This document shows, one piece after another, positions 7,803-15,056 of a DNA stretch of 64,000 nt. The translations under genes were made by a program, and so were the position numbers. Under the pieces are notes generated by a model. The model had not been told where the DNA came from and did no database searches. It saw only the letters and a program-made list of their open reading frames with translations. The first letter of the stretch is position 1; every line of letters begins with the position of its first letter. The stretch is from Streptomyces sp. F63. GTDB taxonomy: Bacteria > Actinomycetota > Actinomycetes > Streptomycetales > Streptomycetaceae. Location: assembly GCF_018070345.1 (NCBI RefSeq), contig NZ_JAGPXX010000001.1, positions 248,001-312,000 on the forward strand, read 5' to 3'.

Positions 7803-8854
7803 CAGCGGTCCCCCTCGCGGCCGGGGAAGTCCGCCTCCCACTGGAGCCGGGCCACCGCGTCGAGGACGCGGTCGACACCGGGCAGATGGTGCTTCTCCAG
7901 CATGGGCGGCGGATACGGGATGTCGAATCCGGTGACGCGGAGCACCGGGGCCTCCAGATGGTGGAAGCAGCGCTCGGTGACCCGGGCGGCGATCTCCGCG
8001 CCGGGGCCGGCGAACCCGGTGGCCTCGTGCACCACGACGGCCCGGCCGGTGCGGCGGACGGAGGCGGTCACCGTCTCGTCGTCGAACGGCACCAGGGTGC
8101 GCAGGTCGACGACCTCCAGCTCCCAGCCCTCCGCACGGGCCGCCTCGGCCGCCTCCAGGCAGACGGGCACGGACGGCCCGTAGGAGATCAGCGTCGCCGA
8201 GCGGCCGGTGCGGCGGACCGCGGCGCGGCCGATGGGGGCGACGGGCTCCGGGGACTCCGGGGTCCAGTCGGCCTTGGACCAGTAGAGCCGCTTCGGCTCC
8301 AGGAAGACCACCGGGTCGTCGGAGGCGATGGAGGCGCGGAGCAGCCCGTAGGCGTCGGCGACCGTCGCGGGGGTGACGACGTGGAGGCCGGGGGTGGCCA
8401 TGTAGTACGCCTCGGAGGAGTCGCTGTGGTGCTCGACCCCGCCGATGCCGCCGCCGTACGGCACCCGCACGGTGATGGGCAGCGGCATGGCACCGCGGGT
8501 GCGGTTCCGCATCTTCGCGACGTGGCTGAGCAGTTGCTCGAAGGCGGGATAGGCGAAGGCGTCGAACTGCATCTCGACGACCGGCCGCAGCCCGTACATC
8601 GCCATGCCGACGGCCGTGCCGAGGATGCCGGCCTCCGCCAGCGGGGTGTCGGTGCAGCGGTCGTCGCCGAACTCGGCGGTCAGGCCGTCGGTGATCCGGA
8701 AGACACCGCCCAGGGTGCCGACGTCCTCGCCGAGGACGTGCACCGCGGGGTCGGCGGCCATGGCATCGCGCAGCGCGCGGTTGAGGGCCTGCGCCATGGT
8801 GGCGGGCTTGCGGGTGGTCGTGGCCGGCTTCTCGGCGGCCGGTGCGGTGGTCAC
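7802..8854 (-). CDS. bkdB: 2-oxoacid dehydrogenase E1 beta subunit
   Basis: The 350-residue protein is the beta subunit of a heterotetrameric, thiamine-diphosphate-dependent 2-oxoacid decarboxylase (transketolase pyrimidine-binding domain followed by the transketolase C-terminal domain). Family sequence runs from MAQALNRALRDAMAADP through VLGEDVGTLGGVFRIT and the phosphate/ThDP contact region EAGILGTAVGMAMYGLRPV. The start is a GTG at 8854 overlapping the E1-alpha stop (GTGA). The longer frame to 9136 would read antisense-like Arg/Gly sequence and is rejected. The gene is in the middle of a tightly coupled bkdABC operon, and its product works with the alpha subunit and bkdC. The chain length of the oxoacid accepted cannot be deduced with certainty. 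Confidence 0.93.
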   Translation of the reverse strand: MTTAPAAEKPATTTRKPATMAQALNRALRDAMAADPAVHVLGEDVGTLGGVFRITDGLTAEFGDDRCTDTPLAEAGILGTAVGMAMYGLRPVVEMQFDAFAYPAFEQLLSHVAKMRNRTRGAMPLPITVRVPYGGGIGGVEHHSDSSEAYYMATPGLHVVTPATVADAYGLLRASIASDDPVVFLEPKRLYWSKADWTPESPEPVAPIGRAAVRRTGRSATLISYGPSVPVCLEAAEAARAEGWELEVVDLRTLVPFDDETVTASVRRTGRAVVVHEATGFAGPGAEIAARVTERCFHHLEAPVLRVTGFDIPYPPPMLEKHHLPGVDRVLDAVARLQWEADFPGREGDR

Positions 8855-10014
8855 CGGTGGTCCTCCCCCGTCTGCTCCGTCTGCTCCGTCTCCTCGGCGG
8901 CGTCCAGTTCGGCGCGCAGCTGCTCCGCCTGCTCGCGCAGCTGCGTGGTGCGCCGGGCGTAGACGTGCTCGAAGAGGTCCATGGGCTCCGGCACCGGGTC
9001 CTCGTTCATCCGGGCCCGCAGGCCGGCGGCCATCTCCTCGGCCGCCTCCCGCGCGGCCGCCACGTCCTCGTCGCCGAGGTGCCCCGCCTCCCGCAGTTCG
9101 CGCTCCAGCAGCGCTATCGGATCGTGGGCGCGCCACACCTCGACCTCCTCCGCCTCCCGGTACCGGGTCGCGTCGTCGGCGTTGGTGTGCGCCTCCATGC
9201 GGTAGGTGACGGCCTCGACGAGGGTGGGCCCGCCGCCGGCGCGGGCGCGCCGCACCGCCTCGTCCAGGACGGTGTGGACGGCGGCGACGTCGTTGCCGTC
9301 GACCAGGCGGCCGGGGATGCCGTAACCGACGCCCTTGTGCGCCAGGGAGGGCGCCGCGGTCTGCTTGGCGAGCGGTACGGAGATGGCGAAGCCGTTGTTC
9401 TGGACGAGGAAGACGACCGGGGCCTGCCAGACCGCGGCGAAGTTCAGCGCCTCGTGGAAGTCGCCCTCGCTGGTGCCGCCGTCCCCCACCATGGCGAGCG
9501 CCACGACGTCGTCCCCCCTGAGGCGGGCGGCGTGCGCGAGGCCCACGGCGTGCGGGAGCTGGGTGGCCAGCGGGGTGGAGAGCGGGGCCACCCGGTGCTC
9601 ACGGGGGTCGTAGCCGGTGTGCCAGTCGCCGCGCAGCAGGGTGAGGGCCTGGACGGGATCGAGCCCGCGGGCCACGGCGGCCAGGGTGTCGCGGTAGCTG
9701 GGGAAGAGCCAGTCGCGCTCCGCCAGGACCTCGCCGGCGGCCACCTCGCACGCCTCCTGGCCGGTGCTGGACGGGTAGACGGCGAGCCGGCCCTGCCGGG
9801 TGAGCGCGGTGGCCTGCGTGTTGTAGCGGCGGCCGCGCACCAGGGCGGCGTAGAGGCGCTTCAGCAGCGCCGGGTCGGCGTCGCGGGCCGCGGGCGTGCC
9901 GAGTACGCGGAACGGTTCCCGGTCCGGCAGCAGGGGAGCCGGATCGGTGCGGGGCCGCCAGGCGGGCGGCGGGACCGGCCGGGGGGACGCGGCGGTCTGC
10001 TGCAGGACCGTCAT
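8851..10014 (-). CDS. bkdA: 2-oxoacid dehydrogenase E1 alpha subunit
   Basis: The alpha subunit provides the ThDP-binding site for decarboxylation of a 2-oxoacid. The ThDP motif is clear: GDGGTSEGDFHEALNFA followed by VVFLVQNN. The phosphorylation-loop region of eukaryotic homologues aligns near YRMEAHTNADDATRYR. The 387-residue form starts at the ATG at 10014, preceded by an AGGAGG-type site in GTCCAGGAGGTGTACGTCC. The sequence upstream in the longer frame is promoter DNA that holds a palindromic operator. It is the first gene of bkdABC and is divergent from an Lrp-family regulator. From memory, Streptomyces genomes often carry two such operons; one supplies branched fatty-acid and polyketide primers, while the role of the other is less clear. 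Confidence 0.93.
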   Translation of the reverse strand: MTVLQQTAASPRPVPPPAWRPRTDPAPLLPDREPFRVLGTPAARDADPALLKRLYAALVRGRRYNTQATALTRQGRLAVYPSSTGQEACEVAAGEVLAERDWLFPSYRDTLAAVARGLDPVQALTLLRGDWHTGYDPREHRVAPLSTPLATQLPHAVGLAHAARLRGDDVVALAMVGDGGTSEGDFHEALNFAAVWQAPVVFLVQNNGFAISVPLAKQTAAPSLAHKGVGYGIPGRLVDGNDVAAVHTVLDEAVRRARAGGGPTLVEAVTYRMEAHTNADDATRYREAEEVEVWRAHDPIALLERELREAGHLGDEDVAAAREAAEEMAAGLRARMNEDPVPEPMDLFEHVYARRTTQLREQAEQLRAELDAAEETEQTEQTGEDHR

Positions 10015-10095
10015 GGACGTACACCTCCTGGACTGCCCCGGCGGGGTGCGCCGGGGGGCGGGGGCTTCGGAACGCGGAGCGGGGTGGACTCCCCT

Positions 10096-10109
10096 ACCGA
10101 TTGTTCGGT
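10096..10109. promoter_or_regulatory. PaaR-type TetR operator, copy 1 (bkdA / lrp divergent promoter)
   Basis: The palindrome ACCGATTGTTCGGT matches ACCGNNCGNNCGGT at every fixed position but one. It is 82 bp upstream of bkdA and about 100 bp upstream of the Lrp gene. Better copies occur at 13160 and 20682 in front of phenylacetate genes. As I recall it, the C. glutamicum PaaR (TetR family) consensus has this same core. Confidence 0.7.
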
Positions 10110-10144
10110 CCATCGGCACAGTTTGGCTACAGGCGGCCCCAGCC

Positions 10145-10166
10145 TGTGGACAAACGGTTTTCCACA
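10145..10166. promoter_or_regulatory. Pair of TCCACA boxes upstream of bkdA
   Basis: TGTGGACAA at 10145-10153 (TTGTCCACA on the bkd strand) and TTTTCCACA at 10158-10166 face each other. They resemble actinobacterial DnaA boxes. Related boxes lie near the other two copies of the TetR operator. Here and at paaA the box lies exactly 35 bp upstream of the operator. Confidence 0.5.
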
Positions 10167-10211
10167 GCGTGGGATGTGCACAGGACGTCCACGAGGGGGT
10201 GGCACAGGGAA

Positions 10212-10703
10212 ATGCCCGCTGAACAGATGGCCGCCGACGACGGCCCGAGACCTCCCGCGCGGCCGCTCGACGCCATCGACCGCGACATCCTGCAGATCCT
10301 GCGCGCGGACGGCCGCGCCTCCATACGGTCCGTCGCCGAGCAGGTGCACGTCTCGCGCGCCAACGCCTACGCCCGCATCAACCGCCTCGTCGAGGACGGG
10401 GTCATCCGCGGCTTCAGCGCCCGGATCGACCAGGAGCGGGCCGGCCAGGGCGCGTCCGCGTACATCACCCTCAAGATCGTGCAGAACTCCTGGCGCCGGG
10501 TCCGCGAACAACTGCAGGAACTGCCGGGGGCCGCCCACATCGCCCTGGTCAGCGGGGACTTCGACGTGCTGCTGCTGGTGCACACCGAGGACAACCGGGC
10601 GCTGCGGGAACTGGTGCTCACGAGGATCCAGTCGATCCCGGAGGTGCTCAGCACCCGCACCCTGCTGGTTTTCGAGGAGACGGACCTCGGCCCGGAGCCG
10701 TAG
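10212..10703 (+). CDS. Lrp/AsnC family regulator, BkdR-like
   Basis: The 163-residue protein has the Lrp/AsnC layout: an N-terminal winged helix-turn-helix starting LDAIDRDILQILRADGRASI, with the recognition helix in VHVSRANAYARINRLVEDGVI, and a C-terminal ligand-binding RAM domain from about residue 85 (SAYITLKIVQNSW to LLVFEET). Such regulators sense amino acids or their oxoacids and often control the adjacent bkd operon. It is divergent from bkdA and shares the intergenic region that also contains the TetR-type operator. I placed the start at the ATG at 10212, about 12 bases after GAGGGGG. The ATG at 10227 (MAADDG) is a possible alternative. The effector (leucine, phenylalanine or another amino acid) cannot be read from the sequence. 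Confidence 0.9.
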   Translation: MPAEQMAADDGPRPPARPLDAIDRDILQILRADGRASIRSVAEQVHVSRANAYARINRLVEDGVIRGFSARIDQERAGQGASAYITLKIVQNSWRRVREQLQELPGAAHIALVSGDFDVLLLVHTEDNRALRELVLTRIQSIPEVLSTRTLLVFEETDLGPEP

Positions 10704-10723
10704 ACGGCGGGCGCGCCCCGCCG

Positions 10724-10804
10724 GTCCGGGCCCCGGACGGGTCGGGGCCCTGGACGGGTCGGGGCCCTGGACGGGTCGGGGCCCTGGACGGGTCGGGGCC
10801 CGGA
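10724..10804. repeat. 17-bp tandem repeat array between convergent genes
   Basis: The unit GTCGGGGCCCTGGACGG is present three times perfectly, flanked by one diverged and one partial copy. It lies between the convergent Lrp and TetR genes. Each unit contains the short palindrome GGGGCCC, so the array can fold into alternative hairpins and may be the shared bidirectional terminator. Confidence 0.8.
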
Positions 10805-10847
10805 CCGCCGGGCCCGGTCCCGCAGAGGCCCCGGACGGCTGAGGCGC

Positions 10848-11438
10848 TCAGGAGATGCGCAGACCGCCGAAGGCCATCAGCACCACCGCGTCCGCGACCC
10901 GCTCGCGCTCGGCTGCTCCGCCACCGTCCGGGCGGTACCACTCCGCGATGGAGTTGATCATGCCGAAGAGCAGCCGCGTGGCGAGCCGCGCGTCGATGTC
11001 CTCGCGCAGATCGCCGTCCGCCGCCGCCTGCTTGAGCAGGGCCGCGACCCGCTGGTCGAACTCGCGGCGCCGCTCCATCGCCCAGCGCTCGGTGCCGGTG
11101 TTGCCGCGGACCCGCAGCAGCAGGGTCACGTAGGGCAGCTCGGTCATCAGCACCTCGACGGTGCGCCGCGTCACGTGCTCCAGCCGTTCGACGGCCCGGC
11201 CCTCCCGCGCGCCCGGTTCGTCGAGCACGGCGAACAGGCCGTCCAGCGCCCGGCTTATGGCCCGCCGCAGCAGCTCCTCCTTGCTGCGCACATGGTGGTA
11301 GATCGACGACTTGGAGATCCCCGCGGCCCGCGACAGGTGCTCCATGGAGGTGCCGTCGTAACCGCGCTCGATGAACACCCCGACGGCGACCGCGAGGAGC
11401 GATTCGGGCGTGTAGGTGTCGCGCTTGGCCATGGTCAT
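10848..11438 (-). CDS. TetR family regulator, probable PaaR-like repressor of phenylacetate genes
   Basis: The 196-residue protein has a typical TetR N-terminal helix-turn-helix (VAVGVFIERGYDGTSMEHLS, then AAGISKSSIYHHVRSKEELL) and an all-helical ligand and dimerisation domain. The ATG start overlaps the stop of paaH (ATGA), so it is co-expressed with a phenylacetate gene. Palindromes with the core ACCGNNCGNNCGGT, the type I recall for the TetR repressor PaaR of Corynebacterium, occur in front of paaH/paaN, paaA and bkdA. I infer that this protein binds them and is released by phenylacetyl-CoA. The family assignment is certain, while the target set and the ligand are inference. A weaker alternative start two codons downstream (MAKRDTYTP) exists. 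Confidence 0.88.
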   Translation of the reverse strand: MTMAKRDTYTPESLLAVAVGVFIERGYDGTSMEHLSRAAGISKSSIYHHVRSKEELLRRAISRALDGLFAVLDEPGAREGRAVERLEHVTRRTVEVLMTELPYVTLLLRVRGNTGTERWAMERRREFDQRVAALLKQAAADGDLREDIDARLATRLLFGMINSIAEWYRPDGGGAAERERVADAVVLMAFGGLRIS

Positions 11439-13096
11439 GATTCAAGCAGGTTCTCTTCGGCGGCGGCCCGGCGGAGCAGATACGGGGACGGGGCGTAGCG
11501 GCCGGTGGGATGGGCCCGGTGGAGATTCCGCAGCACGTCCCGCACCCAGCGGGCGCCCAGGGCCTCGCCCCACTCCAGCGGTCCGCGCGGGTAGTTCACG
11601 CCGAGCCGCATGGCGGTGTCGGTGTCCTCGGCGGTCGCCACCCCGCGGCCCACGGCGTCGGCGGCGAAGTCCACGAGCATGGCGACCGTGCGGGCGACGA
11701 TCAGGCCCGGTACGTCGGCGATCACGCTGACCTGCTTGCCCAGCGCCTGGAACAGTCCGATGGCGGCCGCCACCGCCTCCGGATCGGCACGCTCCGACGG
11801 GGCCAGCGCGACGCGGGCCGCGGCCCGGTAGTCCAGCGCCAGGTCGAACTTGATGTACGTGCCGGCGTCGTCGGTGGTGGCCGCGGACCCGTCGGTCAGG
11901 GCGAGGCGCGTGCCACCGGGCAGCGCCAGGAAGCCGCCCGCGGCATGCGGCGCCCCTTCCCGGACGACCGTGATGCCCGCCTCCTCGATCAGCGCGCACA
12001 GCTCCGCCGCCGGCCCCAGGTCCCCGTGGACGGCGATCACGGCCGGGGCCTCGCAGGGCGGCGCGGTGTGCGGCGCGGGCCGCTCGGCCTCCGGACCGTG
12101 GTCGTACCAGCCGCGGCCGGACTTGCGGCCGTGCAGCCCGGACTGCACCAGCCGCCGCTGGGCGAGGGAGGGCGTGAACTTGGGGTCCCGGAAGAAGGAC
12201 TCCCACACGGAGTGGGTGACGGCCTCGTTGACGTCCTGGCCGATGAGGTCGGTCAGTTCGAACGGGCCCATCCGGAAGCCGCCGGACTCGCGCAGGACGG
12301 CGTCGACGGTGGCCGGACCGGCGGCCCGCTCCTCGTACACCCGGAATGCCTCGGCGTAGAACGGGCGCGCGACCCGGTTGACGATGAAGCCGGGGGTGTC
12401 CGTGCAGCGCACCGGGGTCTTCCCCCAGGCGGCGGCCGTGGCCTGCGCGCGGTCGGCCGCCGCGGCGTCGGTGGCGAAGCCGCTGACGACCTCGACCAGC
12501 GGCAGCAGCGGTGCCGGGTTGAAGAAGTGCAGTCCCAGGAAGCGGCCCGGCCGCCGCAGGGCGCCCGCCACGGCGGTGACGGAGAGCGAGGAGGTGTTGG
12601 TCGCCAGCAGGCAGTCGTCCGCGACGACCTCCTCCAGCGCCGTGAACAGGTCCCGCTTGACCCCGGCGTCCTCGGCGACGGCCTCCACCACGAGCGCGGC
12701 GTCCGCGAGTTCGGTGATCGCGGCGGCCGGGGCGAGGCGGGCGCGGGCCGCGTCGCGGTCGGCGGGGGCCATGCGCCCCTTGTCCACCAGCCGGTCGAGG
12801 CGGGCGGCGATGCCCTCCGCCGCCTCGGCGGCCCGGCCGGGCACGGCGTCGTACAGCCGGACGGGATGCCCGGCCACGAGGGCGACCTGGGCGATGCCGG
12901 CGCCCATGGTGCCGGTGCCGACGACGGCGACGGTGCGGTCCGGGCCGAGCGGGGCGGGGCCGGCGGCCGGCGTGCCGGATCCCGCGGTGGCCAGGGCGGT
13001 GGCCGGGTCGGTGGCCGGGTCGGAGCCCGCGGGGCGGTGGCCGGAGCCCGCCGGGGTCTTTCCGCCCGGGGTCGCCGTCGGCTCGGCTTCGGTCAT
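11435..13096 (-). CDS. paaH: 3-hydroxyacyl-CoA dehydrogenase PaaH
   Basis: The protein oxidises 3-hydroxyadipyl-CoA to 3-oxoadipyl-CoA with NAD in the phenylacetate pathway. After a Pro/Ala/Gly-rich leader of about 50 residues, the NAD-binding Rossmann domain begins with VAVVGTGTMGAGIAQVAL and contains the HCDH motif LGLHFFNPAPLLPLVEVV. A first C-terminal domain (TPGFIVNRVARPFYAEA) is followed by a second HCDH-C domain (LGVNYPRGPLEWGEALG), the two-domain form typical of PaaH/PaaC. The ATG at 13096 has AAAGG nine bases upstream; the GTG two codons earlier is only three bases from it. It is co-transcribed with the TetR gene (4-bp overlap) and divergent from paaN, with a TetR-type operator between. 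Assignment to phenylacetate rather than butyrate metabolism rests on this context. Confidence 0.9.
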   Translation of the reverse strand: MTEAEPTATPGGKTPAGSGHRPAGSDPATDPATALATAGSGTPAAGPAPLGPDRTVAVVGTGTMGAGIAQVALVAGHPVRLYDAVPGRAAEAAEGIAARLDRLVDKGRMAPADRDAARARLAPAAAITELADAALVVEAVAEDAGVKRDLFTALEEVVADDCLLATNTSSLSVTAVAGALRRPGRFLGLHFFNPAPLLPLVEVVSGFATDAAAADRAQATAAAWGKTPVRCTDTPGFIVNRVARPFYAEAFRVYEERAAGPATVDAVLRESGGFRMGPFELTDLIGQDVNEAVTHSVWESFFRDPKFTPSLAQRRLVQSGLHGRKSGRGWYDHGPEAERPAPHTAPPCEAPAVIAVHGDLGPAAELCALIEEAGITVVREGAPHAAGGFLALPGGTRLALTDGSAATTDDAGTYIKFDLALDYRAAARVALAPSERADPEAVAAAIGLFQALGKQVSVIADVPGLIVARTVAMLVDFAADAVGRGVATAEDTDTAMRLGVNYPRGPLEWGEALGARWVRDVLRNLHRAHPTGRYAPSPYLLRRAAAEENLLES

Positions 13097-13137
13097 GCGC
13101 ACATACCTTTCACCCGGGGACGAGGAGTTCTCCGGAG

Positions 13138-13146
13138 TTTTCCACA
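13138..13146 (+). promoter_or_regulatory. TCCACA box upstream of paaN
   Basis: TTTTCCACA lies 13 bp upstream of the TetR-type operator in the paaH-paaN intergenic region and is followed by GCCCC. It resembles the boxes at 10145 and 20638. The function is unknown, and DnaA-box similarity is only formal. Confidence 0.4.
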
Positions 13147-13151
13147 GCCCC

Positions 13152-13179
13152 TTGTCCCGACCGATCGTTCGGTTACTCT
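13152..13179 (+). promoter_or_regulatory. Probable paaN promoter with operator in the spacer
   Basis: TTGTCC (13152-13157) and TACTCT (13174-13179) are separated by 16 bp and form a plausible housekeeping promoter for paaN. The TetR-type palindrome occupies nearly the whole spacer, a classical position for repression. Confidence 0.5.
13160..13173. promoter_or_regulatory. PaaR-type TetR operator, copy 2 (paaH / paaN)
   Basis: ACCGATCGTTCGGT fits ACCGNNCGNNCGGT exactly. It is identical, read on the opposite strand, to the copy at 20682. It lies 64 bp upstream of paaH and 95 bp upstream of paaN, so one site can serve both directions. Confidence 0.8.
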
Positions 13180-13267
13180 AAAGCCGTTCCCGCATCCGCA
13201 CCCCACCGTCCCTCTCACGGAGCGCTCAGGCGCGCCGTTCCCCGGTTCGACGAGGAGTTGGTCAGAC

Positions 13268-14965
13268 ATGGCCCCCCATCTCACCGCACACCAGCTCGCC
13301 GAGCGGCACCGCCCCACGCTCGACCGGGCCCTGGAGGCCGTCCGGACCCGGGCGTACTGGTCGCCCCACCCGGAGCACCCGAAGGCCTACGGCGAGAACG
13401 CCGCCGAGGAGGGCAGGGCCGCGTTCGACGCGCTGCTCGGCCGCCGCCTGGAGCTGGACCAGCCGGGGACCGACGCCTGGACGGGCGGCGAGGTCTCCCC
13501 GTACGGCCTCGAACTCGGCGTGGAGTACCCGCACCCCGATGCGGAGGTGTTGCTGCCCGCCATGCGGGCCGGCATGGGCGACTGGCGACGGGCCGGAGCC
13601 GAGACGCGCGCCCTGGTCTGCCTGGAGATCCTGGCCCGGATCAGCGCCCGCACCCATGAGTTCGCGCACGCCGTGATGCACACCTCCGGCCAGGCCTTCC
13701 TGATGGCTTTCCAGGCCGGCGGCCCGCACGCCCAGGACCGCGGTCTGGAGGCGGTGGCGTACGCCTACGCCGAGCAGGCCCGGGTGCCGGAGCGCGCGGA
13801 GTGGTCCAAGCCGCAGGGCAAGCGCGAGCCCCTCGAACTCACCAAGACCTTCACGCCCGTGCCGCGCGGCATCTCGCTGCTCATCGGCTGCAACACCTTC
13901 CCCACCTGGAACGGCTACCCCGGCTTCTTCGCCTCCCTGGCGACGGGCAATCCGGTCCTGGTCAAACCGCATCCGCGGGCCGTGCTGCCGCTCGCCCTGA
14001 CCGTCGCGGCGGCCCGGGAGGTGCTGGCGGAGGCCGGGTTCGACCCCAATCTGGTGGCGCTGGCCGCGGAGCTGCCCGAGGAGGGTCTGGCGAAGACGCT
14101 GGCCACCCGCCCGGAGATCCGCATCATCGACTACACCGGCTCCTCGTCCTTCGGCGACTGGCTGGAGGAGAACGCCCGCCAGGCGCAGGTGTACACCGAG
14201 AAGGCCGGGGTCAACACGATCGTCGTCGACTCGACCGACGACTACCGCGGCATGCTGGCCAACCTCGCCTTCTCCCTGTCGCTGTACAGCGGCCAGATGT
14301 GCACCACCCCGCAGAACCTCCTCGTCCCGCGCGACGGCATCACCACGGATGCCGGTCCGAAGTCCTACGACGAGGTGGTGGCGGACCTCGCGGCCGCCGT
14401 GGAGAAGCTCCTCGGTGACGACGCCCGGGCGAACGCGCTGCTCGGCGCCCTGGTCAATCCGCAGGTGAAGAAGCGCGTCGAGGAGGCCGGCGAACTGGGC
14501 GAAACCGCCCTCGCCTCCCGCCCGGTGGCCAGTGCGGAGTTCCCGGGCGCCACGGTCCGCACCCCCGTCGTGGTCAAGCTCGACGGCGCCCGGAAGCTGT
14601 GGGAGGGCGACGGAAACCGGCCGGCCTTCCTCAGCGAGTGCTTCGGCCCGGTGGCCTTCGCGGTCGCCGTGGACTCCACGGCCGACGGGGTCGAGCTGCT
14701 GCGCCGCACCATCCGGGAGCACGGCGCGATGACCGTCGGCGCGTACACCACCTCCGAGGAGGTGGAGCGCATGGTGGAGGACGTCTGTCTGGAGGAGTGC
14801 GCCCAGTTGTCGCTCAACCTGACCGGCGGGGTGTACGTCAACCAGACCGCGGCCTTCTCCGACTTCCACGGCTCCGGCGGGAATCCGGCGGCGAACGCCG
14901 CGCTGTGCGACGTGGCCTTCGTGGCGAACCGCTTCCGTACGGTCGAGGTGCGCCGGCCCGCCTGA
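13268..14965 (+). CDS. paaN: Phenylacetic acid degradation protein PaaN, aldehyde dehydrogenase type
   Basis: The 565-residue protein is a large aldehyde dehydrogenase family member of the PaaN (ring-opening) group. It is thought to oxidise the aldehyde formed on opening the oxepin-CoA ring, the role filled by the PaaZ dehydrogenase domain in other bacteria. Visible features are RGISLLIGCNTFPTWNGYPG, the coenzyme region IIDYTGSSSFGDWLEENA, and the catalytic cysteine in LYSGQMCTTPQN at about residue 345. No MaoC-like hydratase domain is fused, so the hydrolase activity must come from another protein. The ATG is preceded by GACGAGGAG about ten bases upstream. It is divergent from paaH and has the operator-overlapping promoter described separately. 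It converges on the PfkB kinase gene with a strong hairpin between. Confidence 0.9.
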   Translation: MAPHLTAHQLAERHRPTLDRALEAVRTRAYWSPHPEHPKAYGENAAEEGRAAFDALLGRRLELDQPGTDAWTGGEVSPYGLELGVEYPHPDAEVLLPAMRAGMGDWRRAGAETRALVCLEILARISARTHEFAHAVMHTSGQAFLMAFQAGGPHAQDRGLEAVAYAYAEQARVPERAEWSKPQGKREPLELTKTFTPVPRGISLLIGCNTFPTWNGYPGFFASLATGNPVLVKPHPRAVLPLALTVAAAREVLAEAGFDPNLVALAAELPEEGLAKTLATRPEIRIIDYTGSSSFGDWLEENARQAQVYTEKAGVNTIVVDSTDDYRGMLANLAFSLSLYSGQMCTTPQNLLVPRDGITTDAGPKSYDEVVADLAAAVEKLLGDDARANALLGALVNPQVKKRVEEAGELGETALASRPVASAEFPGATVRTPVVVKLDGARKLWEGDGNRPAFLSECFGPVAFAVAVDSTADGVELLRRTIREHGAMTVGAYTTSEEVERMVEDVCLEECAQLSLNLTGGVYVNQTAAFSDFHGSGGNPAANAALCDVAFVANRFRTVEVRRPA

Positions 14966-15003
14966 CGCTGCCGTACCGCCCCGCCCTCGTGGGGGCACCG
15001 TGA

Positions 15004-15056
15004 GAGCGGGGCCGTGTGCCGCGGGCGGCCGTTCCCGGCCGCCCGCGGCCCCGCTC
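15004..15056. terminator. Bidirectional hairpin terminator between paaN and the PfkB kinase gene
   Basis: An outer 8-bp stem (GAGCGGGG with CCCCGCTC) encloses a perfect 12-bp stem (CCGCGGGCGGCC with GGCCGCCCGCGG, loop GTTCCC). It lies between the convergent paaN and kinase stop codons; no U-tract is present, as is usual in Streptomyces. Confidence 0.8.

Noticed and set aside
5127..8183. 1018-codon plus-strand frame over mobA and bkdC
   Set aside because: Shadow frame opposite well-recognised genes; no domain resemblance.
11510..13267. A very long plus-strand frame that runs antisense to paaH before entering paaN
   Set aside because: The first 586 codons are Gly/Arg/His-rich shadow sequence of paaH and read across the promoter and operator; the real paaN starts at 13268 with a ribosome binding site.
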